A stretch of 21,284 nt of DNA from Ophiothrix spiculata (GCA_000969725.1 JXSR01S008952.1), one strand, 5' to 3'; numbered from the stretch's first letter, positions 9,725-20,378 are shown. Notes: generated by a model from the sequence alone, not told the origin. Made by a program: numbers and translations.

Positions 9725-10002
9725 GGGCGAAATCATACTCGGCCTCCAAACAAGTTTTTTCCTAAAAAACATTTGGTCGTGACGTCACCAAATATTTGCC
9801 ATCGACTTAAAGTATGAACGGGTAGCAAACATTTGGTCCAATGTATATGGTGATTCAATAGCATGTGCAATCTAGCGCAGACATTTATTATGTCTCAACT
9901 CGGTGTTGAAGTTATTTTGTTTGGAGTCACTCGTCATTTTGACGTCACGACCAAATGTTTGGTGGCGAAAATTTTGTTTTGAGGCCGAGTATGTTTTCGG
10001 CC
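9725..10002. mobile_element. TIR element of about 280 bp with TGACGTCA in both arms
   Basis: Inverted arms lie at about 9725-9788 and 9940-10002. The ends are GGGCGAAATCATACTCGGCC on the left and the complement of GGCCGAAAACATACTCGGCC on the right. Inside them is a perfect 19-bp match, ACATTTGGTCGTGACGTCA at 9769-9787 with its complement at 9940-9958. TA lies directly outside both ends (9723-9724 and 10003-10004), consistent with a TA target duplication, though TA is common in this DNA. It is non-coding, so a non-autonomous element of Tc1/mariner type is the best guess. Confidence 0.75.
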
Positions 10003-10871
10003 TAATGCTTGATTTTATGGCATTGTTTCAGACATAGTAATTAATGAAAAGAAATATTGTTCGGGGTTTCGAGTTGACTTGAATCTATAATTTAACTAAA
10101 TTTAACATATGCAGAGTTGTAAAGAACATTTAACAAATTGTGTAATGACAAAAAAGGGTTGCAGTTAAAAATGTAGTTGTTGATCACTTGCAATCGTTAG
10201 GGTGCAGTTTTATTTTAACTGATATATTCATGTAAACGGTCTTCTACCTTAGTAGGCTAATATTAATTTGCTACAATTCAAATTTGTCTGATGCCATTTT
10301 TGAATACCAGTTAAAAGAGCAAACTAAAAATACTATTAAGATAATAGAACAACTGAGGTGATCAACTTTCAGTAAAGAACCTGTCCAGGCTATCAATTAA
10401 TTTTATTTCAGCGTTGTGATATAAACTGTTGTTATTTTTTTAGGAGTATTTTGAAGTATTTTGAAAAGCAAGGTTGTTTCAGAATCATATAACGTCTCTG
10501 TAATCTAACAAGAAAATATTCACTAGAGCCATCTAGTCTACAAACCCTTTTAACACAGCTGCCTTACAGCAAGACAAATTTATTTAGTAATGTACAGTAC
10601 ACCCTAGTCTGTGTTACAGCCCGAGAAAGTATGTGCTCTACATAAATGGCCACTGCGTAAACCTCGATCGGCTCGGTAAATCGCGCCTTCGGCGCTCATG
10701 GGGGAGGGGAGGACATTGCGAGGGTCTTTGACAAAGACTACAACATAGTCCAAGCATGCCACTACATCAAGCCAATTGCAAAAAATGACTCTTAAAACAA
10801 TAATAAGTGATTCAATGGCTAAAAGAACAATTTACAAATCAAATGAGCGTTTTTACGACAAAGGTCTTAAA
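10003..10871. other. Non-coding stretch with a small GC-rich island
   Basis: Mostly AT-rich with nothing recognised. Around 10665-10720 there is a short GC-rich patch with a perfect 5-bp stem and 3-base loop (GCGCC TTC GGCGC, 10683-10695) followed by a G-rich run, GGGGGAGGGGAGG. No gene could be attached to it. Confidence 0.5.
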
Positions 10872-10881
10872 GGTGTATAAT

Positions 10882-11218
10882 TTAAAAGTTTCAGATATCT
10901 ACTTTCTACTTAATTTCGCACCGCTCGTCGATGAATGAACTATTATCATTGCTACTCTGCAAAGAGTGCTTTGCGAGTGACATGTAAAAAAAAATTATGA
11001 TAGGTAAATTCATTAGTGTAATGGATACAAGCAAAGGACAAAACTATTGCTTAAGTATTTGCAAATGAGTCATGACACATGATACACCGGAAGTTTAAAG
11101 ACCAATCTTGTAATCGGGAGGCGCCGGATAGAAACTTGGTCGTCTACACTATCTCCAAGAGTGACCTCGAGATTTCACTTGACAGCCATAACCACTAAAC
11201 ATTACCTACCGCTAACCC
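10882..11218 (+). repeat. Repeat family 2 (E), tandem copy 1
   Basis: About 340 bp, directly followed by a second diverged copy. Shared phrases include AAGTTTCAGATA, AAGTATTTGCAAATGAGT, CTTGGTCGTCTACA and CTTGACAGCCATAACCAC. A third, 3'-truncated copy is at 20379-20570, where GCACCGCTCGTCGATGAATG reappears with a one-base change (ACACC). No coding frame is shared between copies. Confidence 0.85.
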
Positions 11219-11221
11219 TTT

Positions 11222-11568
11222 AAAGTTTCAGATACTATTTTCTACTTATTTCATAACGCTGTTGATAAACTATTATCTATGCTACTCCGCAAATAGTGCA
11301 ATGCGAGTAACATGTATAGAAACGAGCATCGATGAGAACTTGTGACAGGTAAATTCGGATCACATTTAAAGTAGTGGGTTCAAGCAAAGGAAAAGACGGC
11401 AAACTCTTACTTAAGTATTTGCAAATGAGTTATGACACAAGATACACTGCAACCATGTTATCGCGAAGCGTCGGATAGAAGCTTGGTCGTCTACAATGTC
11501 TACAAGAGTGGCCTCGAGATTATACTTGACAGCCATAACCACAAAACATTTACTTACTTCTAAACCTT
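11222..11568 (+). repeat. Repeat family 2 (E), tandem copy 2
   Basis: Head-to-tail copy of the preceding unit, about 347 bp, with numerous substitutions and small indels, so the duplication is not recent. It retains GATAGAAGCTTGGTCGTCTA and GAGTGGCCTCGAGAT. The minus-strand frame at 11411-11596 falls inside it and is not conserved in copy 1, so it is not called. Confidence 0.85.
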
Positions 11569-12025
11569 TTGAAACTTGTTTCTTTGATAGAAACATTACA
11601 ATCTTTACGTGTAAAGTTCTTGGTTTTACCTGATACTCAGAAAGTATGTAAAGCAGTCATTTTATAGTCCACGAAACAGAATAAAATATAAAGTTTGTTT
11701 TGTTTCAATCGGTAATCTATAACAGAAGTAATGCTTTGTAAATAATTTGGATAAAAACTTTTCTGATCCAATTTCATGATTTTTTAAGTTCTCTTTGAAT
11801 GAAATTCTATTGTCCTTGATCTGCTCCCTGAACCGTAATTATGTTAGCTAATTTAATATGTGCATGCTTTTATCTATGCTATAAAAATGAAACATTTACA
11901 ACCAATTATCATGAAATTGGACCGGACAAAAATACACCCAAATATTAACATAACTTTTGTTAGACAATACCGATTGAAATGAAACAAACGGTATCTTAAA
12001 GTTCAATTCATGGAGTTTCAACCTT
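11569..12025. other. Non-coding stretch before the mariner relic
   Basis: AT-rich with no gene recognised. Copies E3 and F2 abut at 20570, whereas here E2 and F1 are 1.7 kb apart; the mariner relic accounts for about 1.03 kb of that difference. Confidence 0.45.
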
Positions 12026-12027
12026 TA

Positions 12028-13059
12028 TACCGGGTGAGTCAAAAAAAGCGCAATAATTAGATGGAAGCCATATTGTAAGAACAAAAGCAATTTCGCATAA
12101 ATAATGATTATTTCTTATTAGGATATGGATTTACCTTTCAAATAGTGAAAGAATGGTGTTGATTGGTTAAAGCGTAATAAAAAATATCCTTATTTATATA
12201 ATATGGTATGAAAACAGTTCTGTCCAACTGTCGTGCATTTGCTTTATTTATGGAGGACATTTCAATGTTTTTGAGTGGTCCTGGAAAGGGCCGTTTGGGC
12301 ATGTTCGCACTGAAAAGTGCCGTTTGGTTTTGTTGACGTCTCGCTGACGTCCAGTGCAACCGTCGCTATGGCCTTCATGAAGCTTCACACATCTCTGAGC
12401 TTTTATTTTCCTGTTTCAAACTGCACGTCTTGTTTCTCTGGTGCGCCTGATCTCGTTAAAGGCTAGGCTTCAGTGATGCGATAACGCAGCTGTAGAAGAC
12501 TGGTGTAAACTCTATGCTTGATTGTACCCCATTGATAAAAGTCCAATGGAGAGAGATTTGGTCTTTTGGCTGGCCATTCAACCTGATGTCCTATTCCAAC
12601 CACACGATTGCCAAACAACTCTTGTAGGCGGTTTTATACGAGTAAGGCACAGTGAGCAATGGTGAGCAGGAACACCTCCTTGCCTAAACCACAGTCTGCG
12701 AAATGGTCCATTCTATTGTTGTTGAAATGACCTGCAGAGAATGGAACAATGTGGTTGTTTATGATACGCAAGCAGACCTAGCTGAGATAATTTTCAGATT
12801 ACTGAAGCAATAAATTCAATTAGATATTGGTACTTACATGTTTGACGAGGATTGCCGCATTTGGACAGACCTGTTTTAATACCATAATATTGAAATAAGG
12901 ATAACTTTGCAATGCATTTATCAATTCTCACCATTCTTTCACCATTTGAAAGGTAAAGTCATGATCTATTTAGAAATAAACATTTTTTGTTTGAAATTGC
13001 TTTTGTTCTTACAATATGGCTTCCATCCAATTATTGCATTTTTTTTGACTCGCGCGGTA
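12028..13059 (-). mobile_element. Decayed Tc1/mariner-superfamily transposon, about 1.03 kb
   Basis: Long TIRs lie at 12028-12197 and about 12889-13059. They start TACCGGGTGAGTCAAAAAAA on the left and the complement of TACCGCGCGAGTCAAAAAAA on the right, and stay similar for about 170 bp, sharing GATGGAAGCCATATTGTAAG and ACCTTTCAAAT. The dinucleotide TA sits outside both ends (12026-12027 and 13060-13061), the target duplication of this superfamily. The interior encodes a broken transposase on the minus strand. Full-length relatives are normally about 1.3 kb or more with an N-terminal helix-turn-helix that I cannot find, so an internal deletion is likely. The insertion lies between repeat copies E2 and F1. 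Confidence 0.9.
12463..12703 (-). pseudogene. Tc1/mariner-type DDE transposase fragment, frameshifted
   Basis: Reading the minus strand from 12703, one frame gives FRRLWFRQGGVPAHHCS, which aligns with the 'WFQQDGAPAH' block of IS630/Tc1/mariner transposases. The aspartate of that block, normally catalytic, is replaced by glycine. A one-base frameshift near 12631 leads into LFGNRVVGIGHQVEWPA and then KRPNLSPLDFYQWG, the family's 'WPPRSPDLTPLDFFLWG' signature, in which the last acidic residue (LDF) is kept. The frame ends at a TAG at 12463-12465. Faint similarity may extend on both sides (about 12830 to 12140). The enzyme would cut and join transposon ends in the nucleus, but this copy lacks a catalytic residue, its N-terminus and an intact frame, so it is dead. 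The assignment rests on these two motifs plus the TIRs and TA duplication. Confidence 0.85.
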
Positions 13060-13184
13060 TAGTACTTTCTGACTACACGTTAAAATAAAAAGACTGCACG
13101 CAGAGATTGTCACGGTTTTTTGTACGAAACCCGGAAAATTGCCCTAAAATTGCAATCATGTTTGGATCCAAAAAAATACTGTGA

Positions 13185-13204
13185 CTGTGACATTTATGTC
13201 ACAG
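13185..13204. other. 20-bp palindrome
   Basis: CTGTGACATTTATGTCACAG is a 9-bp perfect inverted repeat with a 2-base centre, lying just outside the mariner relic. It could be a protein-binding site for a dimer or a chance palindrome. No neighbouring gene gives it meaning. Confidence 0.4.
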
Positions 13205-13281
13205 CTATTATAAACTCATGCAAAGGAGGCAGACCAAGGTAAAGAGACTAAAGGTGAAAGCTTTGAAGTGCTTTGGTTAGT

Positions 13282-13990
13282 TTCGTTCTGAGCAAGTTGC
13301 GCTACTAGCTCTACTTTTTAATTTGGTAATTGTGCTTTTTCATTATGCTAATATGTTTGTTGGATTTCATTGCTGACGGTGATTGTCCCTACGTCTTGCC
13401 TGTAGAGTAACAGCATGAAAGTTATTTCTACACGCGTGATTGGCTGACGTAAGGGACCGTAAATTACTTTTACACTCAAGTAAAACGACGCAATCTACAG
13501 GGAAATCTTTTTGACAAATACATTCACGCAACAGTTACTGTAATGTTTTTAAGATATATCAAACATGCAGCTACTGTTCTTTGGAACTAGGACACTAAAA
13601 TTCATCTCCTGTGGTTATTAGCAGCCATCGCTGCACTTTGGGATATGAATAAACCTAATAACTGTGGAATGTTCACTCAACACTGTACTTTATAAACCAC
13701 AATTACATAGTTATTGTTTTTAATGTGTGAGAGTGATGTTATAACCCAATACCATAAAAGAGAGATGTTTCTGTAATCCTAACGTTTGAATTATTCAACG
13801 TACCTTTGCGACCTACTATTTTGCCATAATTGGTTTCTTACGAGGGACAGATAATACATTAGATATAGAGGCTTAAGTAAATTCCAGGTTTGAATAATGC
13901 ATGTGTGCTTATTAGCAGCAGGTTATGCCGTGGCATAATTCAGCTTCACGGCTGTCTGACAAGCAAAGAACCGGCACGGTAATGTTGCTT
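13282..13990 (+). repeat. Repeat family 3 (F), copy 1
   Basis: From TTCGTTCTGAGCAAGTT to TAGATATAGAGGC this copy matches 20572-21143 nearly base for base (over 90 percent by eye), apart from a roughly 20-bp deletion in the other copy near AACATGCAGC. It continues past the TTAA at 13873-13876, where copy 2 is interrupted, to about 13990; that extension also matches the older copy at 18060-18243. No shared open frame exists. It contains TGACGTAA in GGCTGACGTAAGGG (about 13440-13453), conserved in copy 2. Confidence 0.9.
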
Positions 13991-15163
13991 ACAAACTTGA
14001 ATATTTCAGATTAGGTGTTTAATATTTCAAATCAGTAGATTTGCAACTCACTCAGAATTGTTGAAACTTTAACTTTATGAAAAACGTTCAAATTATTGAC
14101 ACTATTAAACAACAAAGCAGTTAAAAGGTTCTAGGTCTTATGTATGCCCAATACCAAAATAGTTTGCAATATGTATGTTTTCAATCGCTGCAGTGAACTT
14201 GACATTCCAAAATCTTGTTGATGAAAACAAAAACTGTAGCCTTGAATTGTTTCTTTAGTGTTTCCCAATTGGTTGAGTAAATACATATATTTTAAATAAA
14301 ATGGACTCCGGGCTGATTCAAACTTCAAAGGCCATTTTACGCTTAAGATAAAGAGGAATATACTAAAGACAATAATCAATTCAACACAAGAATTTCTACA
14401 GTACAGCAAAATTCTTTAGAAGTTATGGCCATTGCAAAATATATCATTATTATATTGCTTGTTTAGAAACTAGATTGTTTTCTTTTTTTCACAAAGTTTT
14501 TTTTAGTCCATTACTGCAGTCATGCCAATGCTCAGCGCACAGAACGAGTAGACAGTTTATATTTGCAAAGAGATTTAAGTCACCGCTGGAGGAAAATTCG
14601 AATCAAAATAAATTGGAAGTATAATTATTTTGGTGATATATATTTTCAATTGCAACACATTTTTTCTATACAATAAAAATGAAAACAAAACTGTGTGTCA
14701 TTGACCATTTGTTACAAGCGCTGTAGTTTGTATATTTACCCGATTTAATCAATAACCAAGATTATATATGCAATGGGAATTGTTTATTTTAACACAATTT
14801 TACCTCAGACAATATGCTATAGATACTAAAACCCTCTAAAGAAGGAGTATTCAAAACCAATTAGCCATCAACATGAAATCTTTACCTTACCTTTATTATT
14901 AAGCAATATCAAGATGATATTGTTCTCAGTGGGAACATAAATAGATATCAAATAAAAATGAACAAAATACTTGGATCCACACTATGCTATTCAAAAAGTT
15001 GAACAAATACTACGGTAGCAAAAAAAAAAAAAAAAAACCCAACAAAATATTATTGTAAATATGTCTCTTCAAGGTAGGTAAGATAGTATATATTAGTAAA
15101 TTTCACTGCGAAATTGAAAAACAATGGATTATGAAGTAATCAACAGAAGATGGAATAGGCCAT
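13991..15163. other. Non-coding stretch
   Basis: No gene recognised; the 92-codon minus frame at 14131-14409 has no known motif. About 14690-14760 weakly resembles 20055-20130 (GTGTGTCATTGACCAT against GTGTGTCATTGGCCAT), which may be a further faint duplicate. A 21-bp word starting CACACTATGCTATTCAAA at 14978-14998 is repeated exactly at 15495-15515. An 18-base A run lies at 15020-15037. Confidence 0.5.
15020..15037. repeat. A18 homopolymer
   Basis: Eighteen consecutive A residues. It could be an internal oligo(dA) tract or the tail of a retroposed sequence, but no target-site duplication or upstream retroelement body was found. Confidence 0.9.
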
Positions 15164-15262
15164 GTTGATGGGGAACGGAACTCAGAGCGAGAGCAAGTAG
15201 TGTATATATCATACTTGGCCTCGTTCTGAGTTCCGATTCCCCGTCCGATTTACCCCATCAAC
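15164..15262. mobile_element. 99-bp hairpin element
   Basis: GATGGGGAACGGAACTCAGA (from 15168) pairs with the complementary TCTGAGTTCCGATTCCCCGTC at 15224-15244. Pairing continues inward through GCAAGTAGTGTATA and TATCATACTTGGC with mismatches, so almost the whole segment folds. A second outer pair, GTTGATGGGG at 15164-15173 with CCCCATCAAC at 15253-15262, offers an alternative stem. It is non-coding, with no target duplication identified. Confidence 0.75.
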
Positions 15263-17740
15263 GGCGTGAGTATGTCAATTATAGATATAGTCTATCGGAA
15301 CTAAAATCTAACATTTAATTTGGGGTTGAACTCAAGGTTCTACTCATCAGAAACTACGTGATTAACCATTAAAGTTGTCTCAGGAATAAACCCAGTTTTA
15401 TGAGGCCATAATAAAGCATACAAACACGTTATATCGATGCATTTCAGTAAAATATAGTTTATCAATATATCTGTTGTCACAATTTAAATATATACACACT
15501 ATGCTATTCAAAAAGAATAGCAGGGGGACGCTGAAATGACAAAAAGGAAAAAAGAGAAATTTTTTCCAAAATTTGCCTAAGCATCTCTTGATACAAATGA
15601 CATAAGCTAGGAATTGGTTGAACAAATATCTAGGACTGCCCTCAAAGTAACAACGCTGTATTTGCATTTTTATCCACTCCCATGCTAGAAGATTGTATGT
15701 ACATATGTTTGACATAGTAGATACTGCCTTAAGTTATGAGAGAGAATAGATCGCCTGTTCATTTGAAATATAAGATGCAATGTAAACTTCAAATACATTT
15801 TTTGAATGTTATTATTGCATGGTTTTACCATACATATTTTGGTAATACTTGTTAAGAAAATTACGAAAAAACCTCATGTAAAAATTCCAATGACAATTTT
15901 ATTGCAATCTACATACAAATATTTGAACACACTTTCAGCAAAACCAATTTCCATACATAACAGACAGGCCATATTAAACATTTCTCCTAAGGCTTGTGTC
16001 TAGTTCCTTACGCCTGAATGCAGACTTAATCTCTTGAAAAGTTCAGATTGAATTCAATAGAACATGTTAAGTTCTATTGGCAGGTTTTACCACATTTTAG
16101 ACCAGGAATATTGTGAATCCTTTGCACATTACACCTAGATTGATAAGAATAAATGACTGATTCATTAGAAATATTTTCATAAATATACACGAAACCTGCT
16201 ATAAGGTGCGCAAATTTCGGGTCGGAACATGAAATGATTCAAGGAAGCTAAATTTTGATCTTAACTCATCTGTTGTTCTTTTTACCAGGGGTGGGCTACT
16301 TAGTGGAAATGTGGGTATACGAATGTGCGGCCAAGAAGAGTATCAATTTCAAGCCGTTAGGTTTATGAATGACCACTCATGTTTGTAAATATCTGGTTTG
16401 GTATCACTTACATTTTAGAAATAGGATTATTTTGGGTATTGCCCACTGGTATGCGGAATATGGAACAATACTAAACCGGATTGGAAATGGGTTGCAAATT
16501 TCTCTGTTTTTTGGTTTGGATATCGGGTAGTAGTCCAAACTTCCAGCCGGACAGCCGGACATCCGTACCCGTTATAAATTCGAGTTACCTCCTGGGAAGT
16601 TTTATCATATCAAAATGATCTTTGATAATACTGTAATCTGATTCCATGTCAGACTCGTGATTTGCAACAATAAGACACATACTTACGAATTTCATCGACC
16701 GAATTCAAATACATAAGGAAAGAAAGAGTACAAAATCTTAGAATACTTGCTCATGGACGCGAAATCAAAATAAAAACAGCATAGCATGTTTGATATATTT
16801 TTGTCTTTATACAAACATGGAATTTAATATATTGCTTATATACTTCACTAGCACATAAAACGCATTTGGCGCAGAAGGAAACCAAATCAAATAAAAAGCT
16901 CAAAGACATTTAAGATATCCGATATAGATGAATATGTTTTTTTTATAATAGTCCTTTTTTGTTTGTTTTTCGTACAACAAACATGACGTAGAAATATTTT
17001 AGACCACTATTTCTTTTATACAGTTTCCTTCAACTATATTCTATGTAACAAAAGTAATAATCTTAATTTCCTCCACGTCCCTTGTTTTAATGTTGAGCAA
17101 TCCTTTATGTTATGAGTCATTAATGCAACGTATCAGTTATTACTTGCTGATATTTACTTATAAGCTATCATTCTTACACAACAGTCGTAATACAAATATT
17201 TAGAGCCAATTAAATTAAATTAATTCATCAAAGTGACCCAGTTCTTACTACTTTGCCTGTAGAAAACCCACTTTGAAAGTCCAACTTAATTTTGTTAAAT
17301 CATCTTTGTAATTGACCTTTTTGTATCTGATTTCGTTTTGAGAAGTATAGATACAAAAAGCCATGGAAAAAGATTTATAAATTGAAATACTACACAATGG
17401 CTTATAAGCAATTGTGAGGCGCTATCATGAAATTAACATTAAGTTTGGAAAAGAATACATGATACATGTAAATGCTTCAATAGTGTGTATAAGCTTTAGA
17501 TGTCTCTTCTTAACCTACACACAAATGACAACGTTTTCTGCTAATTTGCTTTGTCTTTTTGTTTCATACTAAGCCAAATAGGCAATATCTCTGAATGGGT
17601 GCCTTGACGCTCATATTGTCATATAATTAACTTTGAATATTTATGTGATTGCTATCGATATCAATATTAAACTTTACTTTAAACACAATGCAATAAACAT
17701 AGCATGAAATAAAATTCTACATTTGGCAATGGCTGCAATG
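15263..17740. other. Long AT-rich non-coding stretch
   Basis: No gene is supported. The 105-codon minus frame at 15398-15715 and the 65-codon plus frame at 15806-16003 show no recognisable domain and are about what chance predicts. A 9-bp stem-loop (CAATAGAAC...GTTCTATTG) lies at 16055-16079. About 16285-16570 is less AT-rich and includes a tandem AGCCGGAC pair near 16544-16559; a pyrimidine tract ending in CAG at 16287 resembles a splice acceptor, but no open exon follows. It may be an unrecognised repeat. Confidence 0.5.
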
Positions 17741-17753
17741 CCCCCCCCCCCCC
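17741..17753. repeat. C13 homopolymer
   Basis: Thirteen consecutive C residues in otherwise AT-rich DNA. Such tracts are prone to slippage and to sequencing error. Confidence 0.9.
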
Positions 17754-17879
17754 TTGCGTCACCCCTGGGCATCAACATTGGTTATATAGAAAAAATGACA
17801 TAAGGCAAACTACCAAAGTTGGTCCAACCTCTAGGCTTACATTAGGCTTGATCAATTGACAACGTTGGGCCAACTAAGC

Positions 17880-18243
17880 TTTGCTAACTGTGTCATCGAG
17901 CATTGCGGGATTTTGAAGGAAACCTAATCAGCATGGAATATAAACCCAACTCTTCCCTTATAACCCACTATTGTACATTGATTAGTTTGTTACGAGTGTT
18001 AGTTGTGCTATGAAAAAGAGAAAGACTTTAAAAAGTTAAGGTTTAAATAATGCATAATGCATGGTATATACCTCGGTGACCCACTATGTCGCCATAACTG
18101 GATTCTTACGAGTGACAGTAATGCATTAGATATAGAGGCTTTCGTAAACTTAACGTTTGAATAATGCATGTGTACTTATTAGCAGTAGTAATGCATCGGC
18201 ATAATTCTACTTTCCGGCTGGATGTCAAGTAAAGGACCGTCAG
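17880..18243 (+). repeat. Repeat family 3 (F), older partial copy
   Basis: A diverged copy of the 3' half of family 3. The best preserved part is 18090-18243, where CATTAGATATAGAGGCTT, TTTGAATAATGCATGTGT and ACTTATTAGCAG match F1 at 13858-13990. Upstream the match is weaker (for example AAACCTAATCAGCATGGAAT against AAACCTAATAACTGTGGAAT). The TTAA at the junction in F1 reads TTTCG here. The much lower identity shows it is older than the F1/F2 duplication. Confidence 0.75.
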
Positions 18244-18294
18244 TAAAGAGTAAATCCGCAGTGTACAGCTTGTTCCAAAATTAATGCAACGAGC

Positions 18295-18596
18295 AAATAA
18301 AAAATAGTAAAAAATAAATAAATAAATAATAAATAAATATGACATATTTATAGAGGATAGCCTCATCAGTGTCTAGCACTGCTTTCCATGAGGGTCCTCT
18401 GTCAGATGGTCAGATTTATTTGCCAGTTTTTAGTGCAGGAGGAAAACCGGAGCGCCCGGAGAAAAACCTGCGGAAGCAAGTTTGGACTGGCAACCAATTG
18501 CACATACAGCGCCTAGACCCGGGATCGAACCCGTGACAGTCCTGTGGGCTCAGTGGTGCAAGGCGAGGGAAGTAACGCTGCGCCACCTGCTTCCCC
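18295..18596 (-). mobile_element. tRNA-derived SINE with (TTTA)n tail
   Basis: Read on the minus strand, the element starts near 18596 with GGGGAAGCAGG. It has a pol III A-box-like TGGCGCAGCG at 18585-18576 and a B box GGTTCGATCC at 18531-18522, about 54 bases apart, within the range seen in tRNA-derived promoters. It continues with a body (about 18345-18515) that includes AGGTTTTTCTCCGGGCGCTC. It ends in a (TTTA)n-type tail, seen on the plus strand as AAATAAATAAAT-like sequence at 18295-18342. The composition is clearly richer in G+C than the surroundings. No clear target duplication was found. Tail, box order and orientation all agree. SINEs are copied by LINE-encoded enzymes in trans; none is encoded here. 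Confidence 0.85.
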
Positions 18597-19440
18597 GAAT
18601 GGTTGCCAAAAGATTAACTCATAGTAATATATGTTTTTCAAAAGTAGAATAATTACTCTACTACATGCTTTTTGTCCCGTTTCAATTTACCATTCCAGTC
18701 CAAAGATATTGGGAATTTAAAAAAGCCCTTTAAATCAACTTTGGTCCGATTTGTAAGTTTCGACTTCCAGCTAAAGAAATGCAAACTTGAAATGAAGAGA
18801 ATTCTGCAAGCAACTGGAGCAGAATCAATCCAAACCAATCTTACCTGGCCTGTACTTAACATTAAGTGATATTTTAAGTTAAGTTTTAACTTAAATTGGT
18901 CACAATCTTCCTGATACTCTCATATTCCTTGACTCTGTTACTTTTGGTGCAAATTCGGGTAGTTTAGGGATATAATTTCTACCAAAAGAGTCGAAAAAAG
19001 GGATTCTAATGAAAGATGTCAACCAATAATAAGTCTTTAACCGAAACCACGGAAGAAAACTGAAGACAAAGGAGTTCAAGACCTAACGATTCATCTGGCC
19101 CGTCAAGGGGACGCAACAAGGTAGACTAAACCAGGCGCAAAGCTCTGCTTAATATCAGCAGATCATCATTAAATTGAGTACTTATGTTATGAAATGGGTT
19201 CAAGGGATGCTTCTCCTAATCTTGTGATGTTTTTAGCAATTTCCATTCAGCGTGTGCCCAATGACGTCACCAGAGGTAAAACTTTACAGATTAACAAATC
19301 AGACCACCAAAATATTTCTGGTCTTTAAAAAATTTGCAATAACTTTTGATTCAGAGATCCAAATTAAAAAAATCAAAAATCTTGTAAAAGCCAATGGTCT
19401 ACTCTATAATTTGCTTGTATTGTGTGCTCACCATTAGGCT
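18597..19440. other. Non-coding stretch
   Basis: Overlapping open frames occur on both strands at 18653-18869 without any domain I recognise. A 10-bp stem with 3-base loop (TTTAAGTTAA GTT TTAACTTAAA) lies at 18873-18895. TGACGTCA occurs at 19262-19269. The AT-rich, T-ACTTTTGATT-like text at about 19330-19400 is typical of sequence next to mariner ends and may belong to the terminus at 19497. Confidence 0.5.
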
Positions 19441-19497
19441 CTGTTCTCTCAAAATAAAAGTACAAAGTTCATTGCGTTTTTTATGGGACACCCTGTA
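19441..19497. mobile_element. Solitary mariner-like terminus
   Basis: The segment ends in ATGGGACACCCTGTA at 19483-19497. Its complement, TACAGGGTGTCCCAT, is the common TIR start of mariner-family elements, followed inward by AAAAAACGCAATG. The terminal TA at 19496-19497 fits the TA target. No matching opposite end was found in the preceding kilobase and no transposase motif was recognised, so this is likely a truncated remnant. Its left limit is unknown. Confidence 0.55.
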
Positions 19498-20378
19498 CAC
19501 AGACATAAAACACAGTACATATTTTAATGTCCCATTACCTCCAATATATTGGAAGGTTGTTTGTTAATATATTTGATATAGTAACTACTGTTTTTAGTTA
19601 TGGAAGACAATGTTCGTCAGCTATTCGACTTAAGAAAAGATTAAAAAACGTTTATGAAAATGGAGTTTTGCGAAATTGTTTCACATGAAATGTTATATAT
19701 TTGCTACACATCCACGAACAGGGCCGACAGACAACAAAATAGAATAAAACCCATATTCTAAATCCGAAAATTAAATTAGGATAAAAACCTATCATTGTCC
19801 GACTAGGAATGCGTTTAGCAAGAAAAAAACATTGCTTTAACCATGTTAATGGATCTCAAATAGTAATCACAGTAACAAAAACAATTCACACATTATCATG
19901 CTTAACACACCGAGCAAGTATATTCATCTTGTACTGTGTATATGTTTTGCCTAAGGAAAAACTCCAATCATAATATTAAGGATTATTATTCAATATTATT
20001 GTTTTGATAAGCTATTTTCAGTTGCGAGGCAAAATATTCGCTACGAAATTTGAATAAAACAATGTGTGTCATTGGCCATCTCTTTGCCCATGCTGTAGTT
20101 TTAAAGGGGAAAAAATAATTGATAAAGTCACGTATTCTTATGTGAGATGAACAATATGAAATAGAGGTGATGAAATACAAGAATGGATCACAAGTTTCAA
20201 AATCAGGCTTATATTGGTCAAACATCAGGCAAGAGATAAAGTTTACGCAAGTTTTACATCACCCCCCCTTCTTAACACAAACAATTTACACACTCCCTAA
20301 GGACCAAATAAATATCACATGATCCCCTATGTTTCTCCCGGGCCCCCTCTCCTGTAAATAATGAACGGTCCCTTAATG
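19498..20378. other. Non-coding stretch
   Basis: Nothing firm was identified. The minus frame at 19986-20225 has no known motif. About 20055-20130 faintly resembles 14690-14760. C-rich runs occur near 20261-20270 and 20338-20352. Confidence 0.5.

Noticed and set aside
10683..10720. GC-rich stem-loop plus G-rich run as a terminator or promoter
   Set aside because: No adjacent gene; intrinsic terminators of the bacterial type are not expected in this genome.
12138..12359. Independent 73-codon minus-strand gene
   Set aside because: It lies inside the mariner relic and overlaps its TIR, so it is at most decayed C-terminal transposase sequence.
15398..15715. 105-codon minus-strand open frame rich in F, L and C
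   Set aside because: The hydrophobic F/L/C content is what AT-rich DNA gives in this frame; there is no clear signal or domain, and the length is within chance expectation.
16270..16450. Exon preceded by a splice-acceptor-like pyrimidine tract and CAG at 16287
   Set aside because: The following frames show no recognisable protein and no donor or partner exon was found.
18500..18596. Functional tRNA gene on the minus strand
   Set aside because: A and B boxes are present, but I cannot fold a complete cloverleaf with acceptor stem, and the GC-rich body and TTTA tail fit a SINE.
18653..18869. Overlapping open frames on both strands
   Set aside because: No motif is recognised in either translation, and no splice or start context supports an exon.
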